This document shows, in pieces, positions 36,292 through 48,264 of a DNA stretch of 64,000 nucleotides. The notes under the pieces are model-generated. The model had not been told where the DNA came from and ran no database searches. It saw only the letters and a program-made list of their open reading frames with translations. Position 1 is the stretch's first letter. Every line of letters begins with the position of its first letter. The position numbers and the translations under genes are program-made. This stretch comes from Gossypium raimondii (lineage: Eukaryota; Streptophyta; Magnoliopsida; Malvales; Malvaceae), in assembly GCF_025698545.1 (NCBI RefSeq), contig NC_068576.1:53602390-53666389 (forward strand), read 5' to 3'.

Positions 36292-37513
36292 TTAAGAAGG
36301 TTGTTGGTCATTCCAATTCCAAGTGTTCTCATCAAAAATTACATCCCTACTAATCACAATTTTCTCTGTCAAATGATTAAACAGTTTATATGCTTTAGAT
36401 GTTTCACTTACACCTAGAAAGACACACTTCTCTCCCTTGTCATTAAGTTTCTTTCTCTTTGCATCTGGAACATGTGCATAAGCAATGCAACCAAAAATTC
36501 TGAAGTGATCTACAACCGGTCTCCTTCCACTCCAAGCTTCTTCAGGTGACATGTTTTAAACATAAAAAGTTGGGCTTCTGTTCAAGACATATATACTCTA
36601 ATTTACTACTTTGGCCAAAATTATTTTGGTACCCTTCCACCAACAAGCATGCTCTTTACCATATTAAGTATGGTTCTATTTTTCTTCTCTAATACGTCAT
36701 TTTGTTAGGGGTATATGCAGTGGTAAGCTCTTTCCAAATGCATGACTATCACAAAATGCTCCAAATTCCTTAGAGCAATATTCTCCACCACAATCAGCAC
36801 GAAAAGCTTCAATGTTTTTCCTGATTTCATTTTCAACAAATGCCTTGAAGCTAGTAAATGCAGTAAATGCTTTTGATTTCTCATGTAAAAAGTAAACTCA
36901 TATTTTCTAGGAATAATCATCAATGAAAGATAGGAAATAATTTTTACCTCCATTAGATGATGGTTTTATTGGCCCACGGATATCCGAATGAACCAATTCC
37001 AACACACGTTTTGCTCTTCAAGACTTTCATTTGGGAAATTGTTCACGGTGTGCCGCTAACCATCTCTTTCTGTCTAAGAGTCTTTAAACCCCCAAAATGA
37101 AGATGACCATAACAGAAATGCCAAAGCCATGAGTCATCATTCACTTTATCCATCAAGCAAGGTTGAACACAATTACTAACCAATGGAAACAACCTGTTGG
37201 AACTTATTGGAGCTACTGCAATAGCACTTCTATAAGAATCATAAATTTCACAAGCACATTTTGATATCGTAATCACATATCCTTTTTCTTGCAATTGACC
37301 AGCACATAATAAGTTACTTTTCAAAGAAAGCATAAAGAAAACATTGGAAATTGTTTCTACAAAGCCATTCTTGGTTCTTATACTAATATCATACTTTCCC
37401 ACTACATCAACAATAATTTTATCTCCAAAAGACATAGTAGTGTGAAAGTATTCATTTAGATAAGAGAAAGAAGACTTATTACTGCACATGTGGTTGCTAC
37501 ATCCTGTATCCAC
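36292..37513 (-). pseudogene. copia protease and integrase remnant
   Basis: The block 37,513-37,043 starts at the aspartic protease site (MDTGCSNHMCSNKSSF). It runs into the pre-integrase zinc region with WLWHFCYGHLHFGGLKTL. The integrase core between 37,043 and 36,553 is broken by stops and shifts. The block 36,552-36,292 is the integrase C-terminal part (SPEEAWSGRRPVVDHFRIFG, then VFLGVSETSKAYKLF). This gives the PR-IN-RT order of copia elements. Confidence 0.85.
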
Positions 37514-37599
37514 ATACCATAAACATGAGTTCTGCGGTTCCTCCTACTTGTCATGAATTTATCAACAAGGTTTCAGCTTCTTCTTTTTCTGCAAAATTC

Positions 37600-38486
37600 G
37601 ACTTTTCTCTCTTTTCCTTGCCATTAGACAGATTAGTACGACATTTAGAACGATAATGACCAAACTTATTACATCTAAAACTTTCTACCTTTGACTTGTC
37701 AAATTGTTAATCTCGTTTTTTACTTTTATCATCTGGTCTGGCATGCTTACCACCATATTTATTCCAACTGTCTCCTCTACCTCTACCTCTTCCCCTTCCT
37801 CGACTTCTGCCTTTTCCTCTAGAAGAATGAGTTGAAGCCTTCAAAGCCTGCTTCGTTGGGGCAAAAGTTTTGTTCATCTTCTATTCATGGACCAATAAGG
37901 AACTCTAGAGTTCATCAAGGGTGAGTGCATTAATGTCATTGGATTCTTCAATTGAGTAGACAACCCAATCATACTTTGGTGATAATGACCACATCATCTT
38001 CTCAACAATGGCTATGTCATCCATCTTCTCACCATGAAATTGCATATTATTCACGATTCCCATGGTTCGTGCATAATAGTTTGTAACAGACTCACCATCC
38101 TTCATCTGAAGAACCTTAAAATCCCTCAACAAGGCTTGGAGTTGTGCACGCTTCACTCTGGAAGAACCTTGATATTTTGTCTTCATGGAGTCCCAAATAT
38201 CTTTGGAAGTTTCTTTGCAAAGAATGATTTCCAGTATCGAACGATCAATAGCTTGGAATAAGTAATTATTTGTTTTCAAATCTTTCAGCTTCAACCTCTT
38301 CATGTCATTTTGATGTGCTTCTGTAAGCCTTTCTCCATCTGTTGGTGTTACTACACCGTGCTCAATGACTCGCCAATATTCCTTGGCCCGCAAGAAGTTC
38401 TCCATCAGCATGCTCCAATGATCATAGTGGCCATCAAAATATGGAATAACTGGCTGTACAATTTTCAGAAGCCATAGGAGGACCAC
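37600..38486 (-). pseudogene. copia gag (UBN2-type) remnant with altered zinc knuckle
   Basis: An open block at 38,486-37,905 encodes a UBN2/gag polyprotein: VIPYFDGHYDHWSMLMENFL, LFQAIDRSILEIILCKETSK, IWDSMKTKYQGSSRVKRAQL. After a stop, a zinc-knuckle region near 37,680-37,640 reads ESFRCNKFGHYRSKC. In a CX2CX4HX4C knuckle the first Cys would sit where Ser (AGT) now is. The RNA-binding knuckle is thus likely lost by a single base change. Confidence 0.8.
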
Positions 38487-38539
38487 AAACTTTTTTCTCT
38501 CACCTAAAATACTATTCTTTTACCTGGTTATGATACCAC

Positions 38540-38828
38540 TGTTAACTTACTAAAAGAGATAACAGTAAGATGAAAATAATAAAGGAAAGGGAAAATAAGA
38601 TGATCACATAATTTATTCATAACCTCAAGAGCCTATTATATAGGGAATTACTTAACGAAAAAAAGAAAAGAAAAGAAATTAGGCACTAACAGAATAAGAC
38701 TTATAATAGGACTCTTAACAACTAAGGAAAAATCTAAACCAAATAAACCCATGATCTGCAACCACTAAATTCCTTATGTGCAGCAATTACATGCCTAGAA
38801 ACAAGGATAACAACATATTTTATTAACA
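38540..38828 (-). repeat. 5' LTR of the copia element (right copy)
   Basis: 289 bp, starting TGTTAACTTACTAAAAGAG and ending TATTTTATTAACA, aligned end to end with the left copy. It is the 5' LTR for the minus-strand element. The primer-binding site begins one base inside it. Confidence 0.9.
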
Positions 38829-39768
38829 TTTCTAAGGTTCAAACATGTGTTCTATGTTGAGAGTACAATGTGTCTTAATATTGCATCCAACGTTTGCTGG
38901 TTATTATAAAAATTTGATATGTAGCAAAAAAAGTAAGCATTTGTGGAGGGGACATTGCAATATAAACCCCTTTGCCTTTTTTAAATAATTTTTTGTGGTT
39001 GCAAGTTATATTTTCATAATAAGTCCTTTCAATTTACTTATATTCAATAATTTAACTTACAATTTTATATGATAAACCATTGTAAATTTTTAAAATCTTT
39101 TAAATTTATCACACTTTTTAAAAATTAAATACATTATTAAAATAAAATAGATACAATGTTATAACAAATTATTTAGTGATCATAATATTTAAATTTAATT
39201 AAAATCTACGTTGATTAATTAATAATTAAAATTAAGTTAGAAGCTATATATAAAAATAGAATTTCATACAACCTACTATTATAATATTTATATTTTTAAA
39301 ATATTTTCTATTTAAATTCAATCTAATATCAATTATTATGTTTTTGTATCATTATATTTTAATTTTGTAATCATATTATTAATAAAATCGTACAAAATTT
39401 ATGAATTTTAAAAAATTTAAATATAATTAATGCATATAACGGGTAAAAAAAACTAGTATATATATTAAACCATTGCTGAAATTAATAATAAAGAAAAAAA
39501 CAAAGGTGGAAAATTTGAAATTATTAAAATAAGAAATACATGTTAAATATTTTTGGAGTTCTTAATGTGTGAAGTCAAAGTGTGAAGGGAAACGACCGCG
39601 TCCCACACCACAATCCACCTTGGTGAGCTTGTCTCACAACACTACATTCTAGGCCTACTACACCTAAATTTATAGCCAATTACAAATTATTTTCTTTTAT
39701 TTGATTAAAATTTTTTCCATAAATATATGAGCTATAAATAAAACAATTTAAATTGCTTTGTCACAGTT
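38829..39768. other. AT-rich spacer between copia and TIR element
   Basis: About 940 bp without a gene. The right end contains the left target duplication GTCACAGTT (39,760-39,768) of the neighbouring element. Confidence 0.4.
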
Positions 39769-40187
39769 AGACCTGTCCATGGGCTGGGCCCAGAAAAATT
39801 TTTCGGCCCGCCCCCTAGGCCCGGGCTCGGCCCGAAATATGGGCCTAAAATTTTGTCCATGCCCGGCCCGGAAAAAATATCATAAGCCCGAGCCTAGCCC
39901 GGCCCATTTTTAAAATAAACATTAAAAATTTATTTTAAAAATAAAAAAATAAAAAAATTATTTTAAAAGTATTTTAAAATTAAAAAATAAAAATAAAAAA
40001 TATATATTTATTATATTCGGGCCGTGCCGGGCCCGGGCAAAAAAAGTGGTGCCCGAGGCCCGGCCCGTTTTTTAAACGGGCCTCGTTTTTTTGCCCAATC
40101 CCATATTTCGGGCCTATATTTTTACCCGAACCCTTCCATATTTCGGGCGGCTGTCGGGCCGAGCCGCCCGGCCCATGGACAGGTCTA
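39769..40187. mobile_element. GC-rich-ended TIR element with perfect 9-bp target duplication
   Basis: The ends AGACCTGTCCATGGGC and GCCCATGGACAGGTCT are exact inverted repeats. The body has long GC-rich arms (CCCGGGCTCGGCCCGAAATA on the left; a pairing ATATTTCGGGC on the right) around a pure A/T core of about 120 bp. Perfect direct repeats GTCACAGTT flank it (39,760-39,768 and 40,188-40,196). The length is 419 bp with no coding capacity. It is the same family as 63,154-63,564, 6198-6873 and 12,925-13,215, and it resembles the fragment at 53,175. The 9-bp duplication points to Mutator-type transposase in trans. Confidence 0.85.
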
Positions 40188-40978
40188 GTCACAGTTGACG
40201 AGCACAATTAAATTTCTCTAATTATGACACCTAATATTTGTTTGACTTCCAAATTTCTTTTTTCTTTTTTGGTGAAGGACTTCCAAATTTGTTAGCTATT
40301 CACTTGAGAGAGAAGAGTATTCTTTTAAATTATCATTTATAACTATATTAATTATTATCAACAGTTAATTTAATTCAGATTAAATTTACTTAGAATAAAT
40401 TTGAATTTTTTATCATTAAACCAAAACTTCATTGATATATTTACAGAAAAATAGGTATTAAAATTAAATTAATTATAGGTAAATTTTCTAAATAATTAAT
40501 CATCAAATTTTAAAATTTCATTATTATTTCAATGAAAAGTTAAATGTCAAATAGTAAAATAGTTCATTAAAATTTCAAACATAATAAGAGAAAAGAAATA
40601 ATTCCGAGTTAATAGCTTATTGGTAGGGTATTTACTTTTTCTAAGAAAGGCTTATAGGTACTAAGAATTTTCAAATTGGAACCTACAACTTCACACATAA
40701 TATAAAATTAATAGTAAAATTTAACCGGTTAAAATTTTTCAAAATTAAATCCATAATTTAAACTAATAAGAAATTCAGACAAAAAACTTTTTCCATAATT
40801 TCCAAAATGTTTTACAAATTAAAGTAATAAACAATATACATATTGCAAAAAAAAAAAAAATTCTAACAATAAGATTGGTTTTCCCAAAAAAAAATCAATA
40901 CAAATCTGAAATACAGAAAAAAAAAAAAGGGATATTTCCCTATACTGCACTGTTTGATTTAATCATGGTTGGGTTTAT
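40188..40978. other. Intergenic, 3' flank of LURP-one-related gene
   Basis: About 790 bp of AT-rich DNA, including the 3' UTR of the minus-strand gene to the right. No other feature was recognised. Confidence 0.4.
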
Positions 40979-41715
40979 CTACAATCTCCGATTGATCAAT
41001 CCATAAACGGTGACAAGAGCAACGATTAGGGAATGATCCATACAGGGTTCCACCTCCAAAGCTAATACATCCTCTCCTAACACCACCCCACTTGATACCT
41101 GCTTTTGCTTCACCTGCATTTCATTTACCATTCACAATCCTTAAATCGTTTTTATTGAATATTTTTTCTGTGAAAATAAATAGCTTTCATTGTTGGTGCT
41201 TACCTCTGCTACAATATCTCCAGTTATGTTGAGTATCTTAAACCCTTGGTTCTTGAGACCTAACCTCACTATCCAGTACGTGTTAAACCCCACAGTAACC
41301 TGACAAGCTATTTCTCTCCGGACAATACTGTAGCACTTCTTAACTGTAAAGCATGGCTGTTCCTTGTTTGTGCCCACTCTATACCCGTTCCAACATCCAA
41401 AGATTTGAAGCTTCTGCAATAGTATATTATTTTCATTTAATAAAAACAAGAACAATACAGTAAATTGAAATCTCAAGTTTCTTTAAATGCAGTAGTACCT
41501 TGCTTAGTATAGAATAGAGGATATTGCCTTGCAGGTCCATGACAGCCACCTTTGCTGTCGTAGTTTTCGACACGATATACGATGTCACCTTTGGAATCGA
41601 AAACGGTGCAACCATTGGTGTGGCATACCAGTGATTTCATCCAAACGGTGAATGTTTGTCTTCCAGCTGGAGATGGATCTGAAACGGATGCTTGAGGATG
41701 AACCTTATTAGCCAT
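40979..41715 (-). CDS. LURP-one-related (LOR) protein gene with a one-base frameshift
   Basis: Three exons with GT-AG borders: 41715-41499, 41413-41204 and 41113-40979. The protein belongs to the LOR/Tubby-C-terminal-like family: RQTFTVWMKSLVCHTNGCTV and FDSKGDIVYRVENYDS, then VAVMDLQGNILYSILSK, IFGCWNGYRVGTNKEQPCFT, and the C-terminus SSGVVLGEDVLALEVEPCMD followed by HSLIVALVTVYGLIN. Family members fold as a 12-strand barrel around a helix; LURP1 acts in oomycete defence, but most members have no assigned role. Exon 1 is 217 bp. The frame shifts by one base in the CCTTT tract at 41,549-41,553, after RVENYDSK. Without one extra base the exon would be 72 codons and the protein about 186 aa. 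This is either a recent null allele or a base-call error. All splice sites and the other two exons are intact. Confidence 0.85.
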
Positions 41716-41792
41716 CAATGGAGAAACTAAGAAACTTAAATTTGATGTAAAACTTTGAAGATGATATATTGAGAGAAACACCAGCCCACAGG

Positions 41793-41806
41793 TTATATAT
41801 ATATAC
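41793..41806 (-). promoter_or_regulatory. TATA box of the LURP-one-related gene
   Basis: The minus strand reads TATATATATATAAC about 80-90 bp upstream of the LOR start codon, a normal TATA position given a short leader. An accidental AT run is possible. Confidence 0.45.
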
Positions 41807-42787
41807 TCCATGGAACTTGTAAGTTTGGGATAATATAATTTTTGGCCCCCAATTAAATTTATTTTTGTCTTTGAATTTGAAAATTATAAAAGTTTAACAA
41901 TGTGATACTTTTGATAATGTCATCACTTGAAATTTTAAAAAAATATATAAAATTTCGGTTAATGATGTGGTCCAAACTTAAAGTGTTACATATAATGTTC
42001 TAATAATCTGACCAACGGTTGAACATGTCAGGCCACTGGTTCTCGATTCAATCGAATTAATCAGTTCAACTACTAGACCAACAACAAATAAATAAATAAA
42101 TAAAATTCATAATTTTTTTAAAAATATTAATAATTTCATTAAACCAGTTCAACTATTGATTTTTGTCCCTTTTTTTATTATCAATTTTGTTTAAATCAAT
42201 ATACCAATTGATTCTTGATCCATTCGGTTCGACTGACCAATCCAATCATGTTCCAAAAATATTAGTCATATCATCAAATATTAATAGAATCCAAATTTAA
42301 AAACTAAAATAGATCTAGTGCTTATTAAGTTTATGTACTAAAATGAGCCTATTTACCAAATTTAAGGAGTAAAAATTATATAATCCATATTTAAAAAATC
42401 AATGCAATGTGACAGTCATGGGTTCACATAAAATAATCGTAAGGAAAAAAGAAGATATAAGCTTCTCAAGGAAAAGGTACTTTAAATGGTTCTTAAAAAA
42501 GGTAGTGATGAAACTATATGAGCAGTTGAAGGTTCAAGGAAGAGCGACTGATGTAGGGAATATGTATGTATGCGAGTGAAAGCACGTTTAAAGCATGGGT
42601 GTTTGAATAAAAAATAGGGTTTGTTTACAGGGGAAAGATCTCAGCAGTTTTGACCATATCTCTATTTATAATTTCAAGTTTCTTCAAACTCTAATATATT
42701 GGTTGATGTCATGAATTTTTTAAAGAACATAAATTTAATGAGACTTTACATTATGTTTAATTATACATGAATTACAATGTTAATTTG

Positions 42788-42822
<35 letters not shown>

Positions 42823-44759
42823 GGATTTTATTTTTCTTTTGAAGAATATATTTAGGATTTTAATTATCAGACAATTGACCATTACACTTTAATTAGGAAT
42901 CTAGGGATACTTTTAATTAATTAAGTGTAGCAATTAATATATAGATCGGGTTGGGCTAATCGAGGTGTAGTTAACTTAATTCGAGAAGAAGAAAAAAAAA
43001 CGTGATAATCTATATATTCTGATTAATTTAATAATAATTTCTTTAATACATGTATGTTCCATATACATATACTTAAATCATATCCAACGTGGCAAAGGAA
43101 CATTTCAAATTAGATGCGAAGGAATATGAACAGCTTTTTTGAATAATTTTTTATTTATCATATTGCTATTGTTAAGACAGTACCTAAAACTACTTATGGT
43201 TCTTCCTAACTTTTAAATATGAGGATAATGCACTTTAATGCATTCAAAATCAAGTCCTCCTGTACTGTCAATAATATCTATACCAATTGAGTTAAGACTC
43301 AATCGACTTCGATTTTAAATAATTAAAGATAAATAAATTGTTTTTTTTAATATCTCTAGTATATGCTCAAGAGATTCCACATGTATATGTATACATATTT
43401 GGTATAACGTGTTTGCTCAAACTTGTCTTAAAGTCACGTGGAAAGCAAGAAATGACTCTAAAATCAACTTAGATAAATGATTTGTTTAAGTTTATTTAAA
43501 CATTGACAATCATATGTCCAAGTTCATTATGGATATTATTTTAATAATTTTAAATAATTTCTTATAAATTTTAAATAAAATTCTATAACTTTTAGAATTA
43601 TTTGAAGAATATGTCCAAAATGAATCTAAATAACTATTTGTCCAAGTTCATTTGAAATGGACAACATTTGTGTAACTTCATCTTGAAGGTGAGTTTTTAG
43701 ATAGTTATTAAAAACTTTATTCATTTTTGAGTTTTTTTTTAATTTTAAATAATTGCTTGTGCGACACATTTTGCCACGTCATCATGAGACACATGTGGCA
43801 CATTACGTGTCATTATCTGGTCGCTTTGTCAATCTCGTCATCACTTAAATATAGAAATTAATAATTTTTTTAACAGAATGATCAGCCTGCTATTTGATCT
43901 AATATACAATGACTAATTTACCTGTTTTTGATAGAGAGTAAAGTGCAACCCACCTCTTAGTACAGAAGTCTTCATAGTACTTTTATTTAATCCTACTCAT
44001 CCTTTAATTTCACATCACTTATGTAAAAAAAATTGAAAATCCAAATCATCATTTAACAGCACAAATGAATAAAAACTTTAAAAGGATAATCAATTTACAC
44101 TTTTTTCAATCATACAATATCTAATTTACCCAAAAGATAAAATACAATCTCCTAATATACCTAAAACCAAACATTTGTTTGTTTAATTGCTAATGGAGTA
44201 TATATGTATATATACATACAGAAAAAAGAAGCCAATGAAAGCCCATGACAGTCCAATACATTTACAAACGGGCCAAACTTATCTGGGCTTTAATTATTAT
44301 TTGTTATTTTATTAAAGAGAAAGATGGTTCAGAGATTGGATCTTCACTATAATTTTCAATATTAAAAAAAAAACGAAGAGAGGATTTTATGTTGATGACA
44401 ATGTGAGGCATATGAATTCCAACAAGAATGCCACAAAAGGGAAATGAGGTTGTTGACTAATTCTTTATTCATTGGTGTTGACTGTCAACTAAGCAGCTCG
44501 GTTATTGATGGAAATTAAAAAGCATACAAATATTTTTTTATAAAATGTTTTTGCCTAATAATAACATTTTTATTCATTATTAAACACATTGTTCGAGAAG
44601 TAATAAAATGCACTTGTTTTTGCCTATTTCTCAAAACGTTTAATGTTGTTGACTTAAAGTCTTGAAATTCATCCTCAACTTTTAATTCGTTATCTATGGA
44701 CCGTGCTTTTTGTTTTTCTGTTAATCACTAGTTGCACACTACATTTTAGCTAACCTGAT
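41807..44759. other. Gene-free stretch with (AT)n run
   Basis: About 2.9 kb of AT-rich DNA. An (AT) run lies at 42,789-42,819. 42,000-42,250 has repeated GACCAATTGATTC-like words of the type seen again at 63,770-63,960. An inverted SINE-like fragment lies at 43,240-43,310 (AAGTCCTCCTGTACTGTCAA). No gene was recognised. Confidence 0.4.
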
Positions 44760-45000
44760 TCGTAGAGGCGAAATTTGAAAAAAAAAATTTAAGGGATCAG
44801 AATTAAATTGTAATTTGTATGATAATAAAAATGTAATTTCATCATTTTAATACCATATATTTTTATAATTTTTAAAATATTAAATCAAATTTTTATTATT
44901 TTTAAGGGAGTCAAAAATACAATTTTATTTTTATTAATTTGAAATTTTAGAAGATAATTTTTTTTTATAGTAACCGGCTACGCCCCTGCTGAGTTGTGAC
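44760..45000. repeat. Dispersed repeat, same family as 16,870 and 51,085
   Basis: It contains ATTAAATCAAATTTTTATTA, then TTAAGGGAGTCAAAAATACA, and ends GTAACCGGCTACGCCCCTGC. The C-rich tail and AT-rich body align by eye with the two other copies. Confidence 0.45.
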
Positions 45001-46315
45001 TAGTCAAAGTTTCTTTTTCACTTTCTTTTGTGTTTTGTACCATTAGTTTTAAGGTACATTTGGCTATCTGAAATATATCTTGTTTTAGAGATAAAATGGA
45101 AATAAACTTAGGTACGCACCATAGCACATAAATATTTATTTCTTATATGTCTCATTAAATGCAATGGTTTAATGTAAAAATAGAAAAAAAAGTTTTATAT
45201 GTTAGAATATTTGACTATTATATATTTGAATATATTCTTTTGATTTTGCGTTAAAAATTTAATAATTTAAGAAATTTTAAATAACTTCATATAAGTAGTG
45301 AACTTACATAGGATTTGCAAACACATTTATATTTTTATTTTCATCCTAAAAAGTTTTAACTAAATTAAAATTGATACAAATTGATAGTATTAACTACCAA
45401 GATTTTAAAAGTTAAAATTATATAGTTATATTTATTTTATTTTTATTTTTAATGACAATATTTTGAATGATTACAAAATTTGTAATTATATTAATAAATA
45501 AATAAAATATATTTTAATTCATATATATAACACTAAACTAGACCCATTAATTAAATAATAGATAATTGTGATAATTATATTCAAATTCAATTATTAAATT
45601 GTTGTGGAAATCTAGAAAAAGTTGCAATGAATTTAATGCTTACCTCCGAAACAGACAAGTTTGAAGGTTGAGATTCAAACAAAAAATTAGTGGAATGCAG
45701 AGCAATATGTAAAATGGATCCCAGGCATATACTACCATTTTAAAATTCTCCTAATTCGATAGCTTTGTATAAGCTGATGCCAGAAAATTTGTCTGCAACT
45801 GAAGTTTTGCAGCTATGGCTGACCATGGAACTAAGTTAGGTTCATAATCATCTTCATCTTTATCGTCATCCTCATTATTTAATTGTTTTGTATCGGCTAC
45901 CATCAACTTGTTTGCTTTCACATAATTTTTTTTTAATGTAAATCATGATACATGATTGGTTCTTCCTTAAACAAAAAGTTTCCTCTTATAGTGGCCAGAA
46001 TAAAGCTGCTCTTTATCGTCATTATTTCTGTATGCTTGTGTTCTTAGCTTAGGTAATGCTGGAATATTGCAGATGTAATGAAGCATTATCAAGCATGGGT
46101 TTTACAATTATTTTAGTGCTCAACATTGTCTTTGCATATTATTATTATTGAAATCAAACAGGGAAGTAATTTTTAAGACAGATTTGAACCTGATATTAAC
46201 TGAGTTTAAACTTTAAACCTCTACATGATTTCATAAACTCAAAGCATAGATTTCTGCATTTCATCAACATCTGTACTATAAAAAAAAAACCAGCAGGTAA
46301 AAAACCCCCAAAAAA
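45001..46315. other. AT-rich spacer before the duplicated block
   Basis: About 1.3 kb without a supported gene. The 45,640-46,100 part is less AT-rich (GCAGCTATGGCTGACCATGG) but no open frame of note was found. Confidence 0.35.
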
Positions 46316-46415
46316 CATAGTAGATCAAGCAAAATGAAAGGTGGTAATAATAATTTGAGTAGCTTATTATTGGCATGTTTATTGGTATAGCTATACAAGC
46401 TTCAAATTTTGATAA

Positions 46416-46879
46416 TCATTTCTTTTCATCCTTCTTTTCGTCTTTCTTTTCATCTTTCTTGTCGTCTTTTTTGTCATCTTTCTTCTCTTCTTTAGCAGGT
46501 CCCACTGTAACAATGTCTACTTTCCCTATTTTCTTGAGTTTTTTGGCAATGGCAACCGTGTCCATCTCCCCTATGACTATCAACTTTTGCTCCTTCACAT
46601 CTGCCGCGATTGAATCAACCCCTGTTCATCACCCAAACACATAATGTTTCATCAAATCAAGTTAGACCCAGAAAAAGGGGGTGTTTTCTTGATTACTATT
46701 ACCATATATGTTGGCAACAGCCTCTATAGCTTTCTTTTTTGTCTTTTCGTCATTCATGGTCATGATTTTCAATACCACCTTCTGCAAATTCAAAGACTAA
46801 AAGCATTTAACCAAAAAAGAAATACAGTTCTAATGAGAAAACTGATTCTAAAGGGAAACCAAAGTACCTGCGCCGCCAT
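46416..46879 (-). CDS. Short HMA-domain (HIPP-like) protein lacking the metal-binding cysteines
   Basis: Three exons join in phase: 46879-46868 (only MAAQ), 46781-46703 and 46621-46416, giving 98 aa. Residues 5-70 form a beta-alpha-beta-beta-alpha-beta HMA fold: [60 protein letters not shown]. The loop that holds M-x-C-x-x-C in metal-binding members reads MTMNDEK, so no Cys pair is present and copper or zinc binding is unlikely. The tail is a Lys/Asp repeat (EEKKDDKKDDKK then DEKK repeats) ending in a stop. There is no C-terminal CaaX box, so no isoprenylation. Plants have many such degenerate HMA proteins, some targeted by pathogen effectors. A TATA box lies 80 bp upstream. A broken duplicate is at 60,822. 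Confidence 0.85.
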
Positions 46880-46958
46880 GTGAGAATACTGAACCAGGAA
46901 TTCAAGGATATGCAAGACAAAACTAAGTTACGGTTTTAATGAAGCTAAGCCTGTTGCA

Positions 46959-46966
46959 TATTTATA
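46959..46966 (-). promoter_or_regulatory. TATA box of the HMA-domain gene
   Basis: The minus strand reads TATAAATA, 80 bp upstream of the ATG at 46,879. The same box is kept in the duplicate (near 61,365-61,372), although that copy has lost its start codon. Confidence 0.55.
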
Positions 46967-48264
46967 AGTAGGACTGCTGTAACAATGGCTTACATCAGCC
47001 ATTATGAACAATGACTGGACTTTTTCGTCGTTTTCTTACAAATGTTGATCCTATTCATCCAACGATGTATGAATTTAAAACATCCCACTTAATTTCTCTA
47101 TAGTATTTGTTGCTGTTCAAGCCATAGCTGCCATCATACTAATAATTAGAACTGTTCTATATTATTTTTATTTTGGCTTAGGTTCTGTGTTGCTAGCAGT
47201 AGTCCAAACCGACATCCATTGAAGCCATTATTGGAAGCTTAGTAAGCTCTCTAAAAACACACAACGCTTTGACAAAATGAATCATGGAAACGACATTGCC
47301 GCGAACAAGACAACAAAGATGTTGCTGTCATTTGCTGACTCTTTGTAGCCACGGGCCGACTGAGTCGAAGTATTCACACTGAATAGGGAAGATGAAGTAA
47401 TGGGATTGTTCTTAGATTGGATTAATGTGATTTGGAAATGAATTAATTTTAATCTAGAAAACAATGTAGGTGTTTGACTTATCAGACTTGCATTACATAT
47501 GGTATATGGACCCACCTGAAATTTCAATTTTCTCTCTCTTATAATATGAAAAAAAATCTGGGCCACCTTATGTCTTCAAGATGTTGTCACCTTATTAATG
47601 TTTTTACCCAACTTGGGCTCTTCTCCGTCCCTCAGCAGTCAGCCCTCAGAACCCCCAAACTTATGGTAACCAAACGTACTCTTTTGTAAATAGGGTTCGA
47701 GTAAGTTTTTGCTCTGCGAATTTAAATTATAATTTTTCTAAAGAGTTAAACTATATAACAATTTTACTATTTTGGGGCAACCTTATTTGCATAGATTGAT
47801 AATTAGGGCCTTTTAGATCCTGTTAGATTTATGATACAACAAGTTCAACTATGATTTTTAAACTCGCTTAAAAGAATAACTTATTCGGTGAAATATCAAT
47901 TCGACCTCTATTCCTTAAATACATGTGGTAATAATTTTGAGTATTCCCAAATGGTTATTTTCTACCCATAAAGAATACTATTTCTCCAAAATACTCTAGG
48001 ATGGCCATTGCTCATCTTGTTGCCACGAAGAGTTCCATTCACCATCATTGAATAGTGAAAACAATGGCAAAGATGTCAAAAGGTGGCAACACAAAGAATA
48101 GCACTCAAAAACCAATATCAATTAGCAACCAAAAGATACAACAAACGGAAGGAACAACTACTTAAAAAAGTACGAGGCTTAAATTTATGACAAAAGGAGA
48201 GCTTTTTTTGGGATTTGTGGTAGTAAACTTTGAGGTAGCTATTGAGGTTAGTATTAGATATTAA

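Larger units (their letters stand above)
34181..38828 (-). mobile_element. Complete but inactive Ty1/copia LTR retrotransposon
   Basis: Two direct repeats of about 290 bp begin TGTTAACTTACTAAAAG and end TATTTTATTAACA. They enclose gag, protease, integrase and RT remnants in copia order on the minus strand. Next to the right LTR, minus-strand TGGTATCATAACCAGGTA (38,538-38,521) is a primer-binding site resembling initiator Met-tRNA. Next to the left LTR the minus strand reads TAAGGGAGGGAT, a polypurine tract. The flanking 5-mers TTTCC and TTTCT differ by one base and are probably the target duplication. Total length 4,648 bp. The LTRs differ at roughly twenty-odd positions plus small indels by eye, and the coding frames are broken in several places, so this is an old insertion that cannot move on its own. 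Confidence 0.92.

Noticed and set aside
34985-38486. Copia frames as a host gene cluster
   Set aside because: Matching LTRs, primer-binding site, purine tract and gag-PR-IN-RT order identify a retrotransposon.
39980-40207. 75-codon minus-strand frame
   Set aside because: Same reason: it lies inside the GC-rich element and runs past its terminus.
7226-42819. (AT)n runs at 7226, 33,642 and 42,789 as functional elements
   Set aside because: Simple microsatellites in AT-rich DNA; nothing links them to a gene feature.
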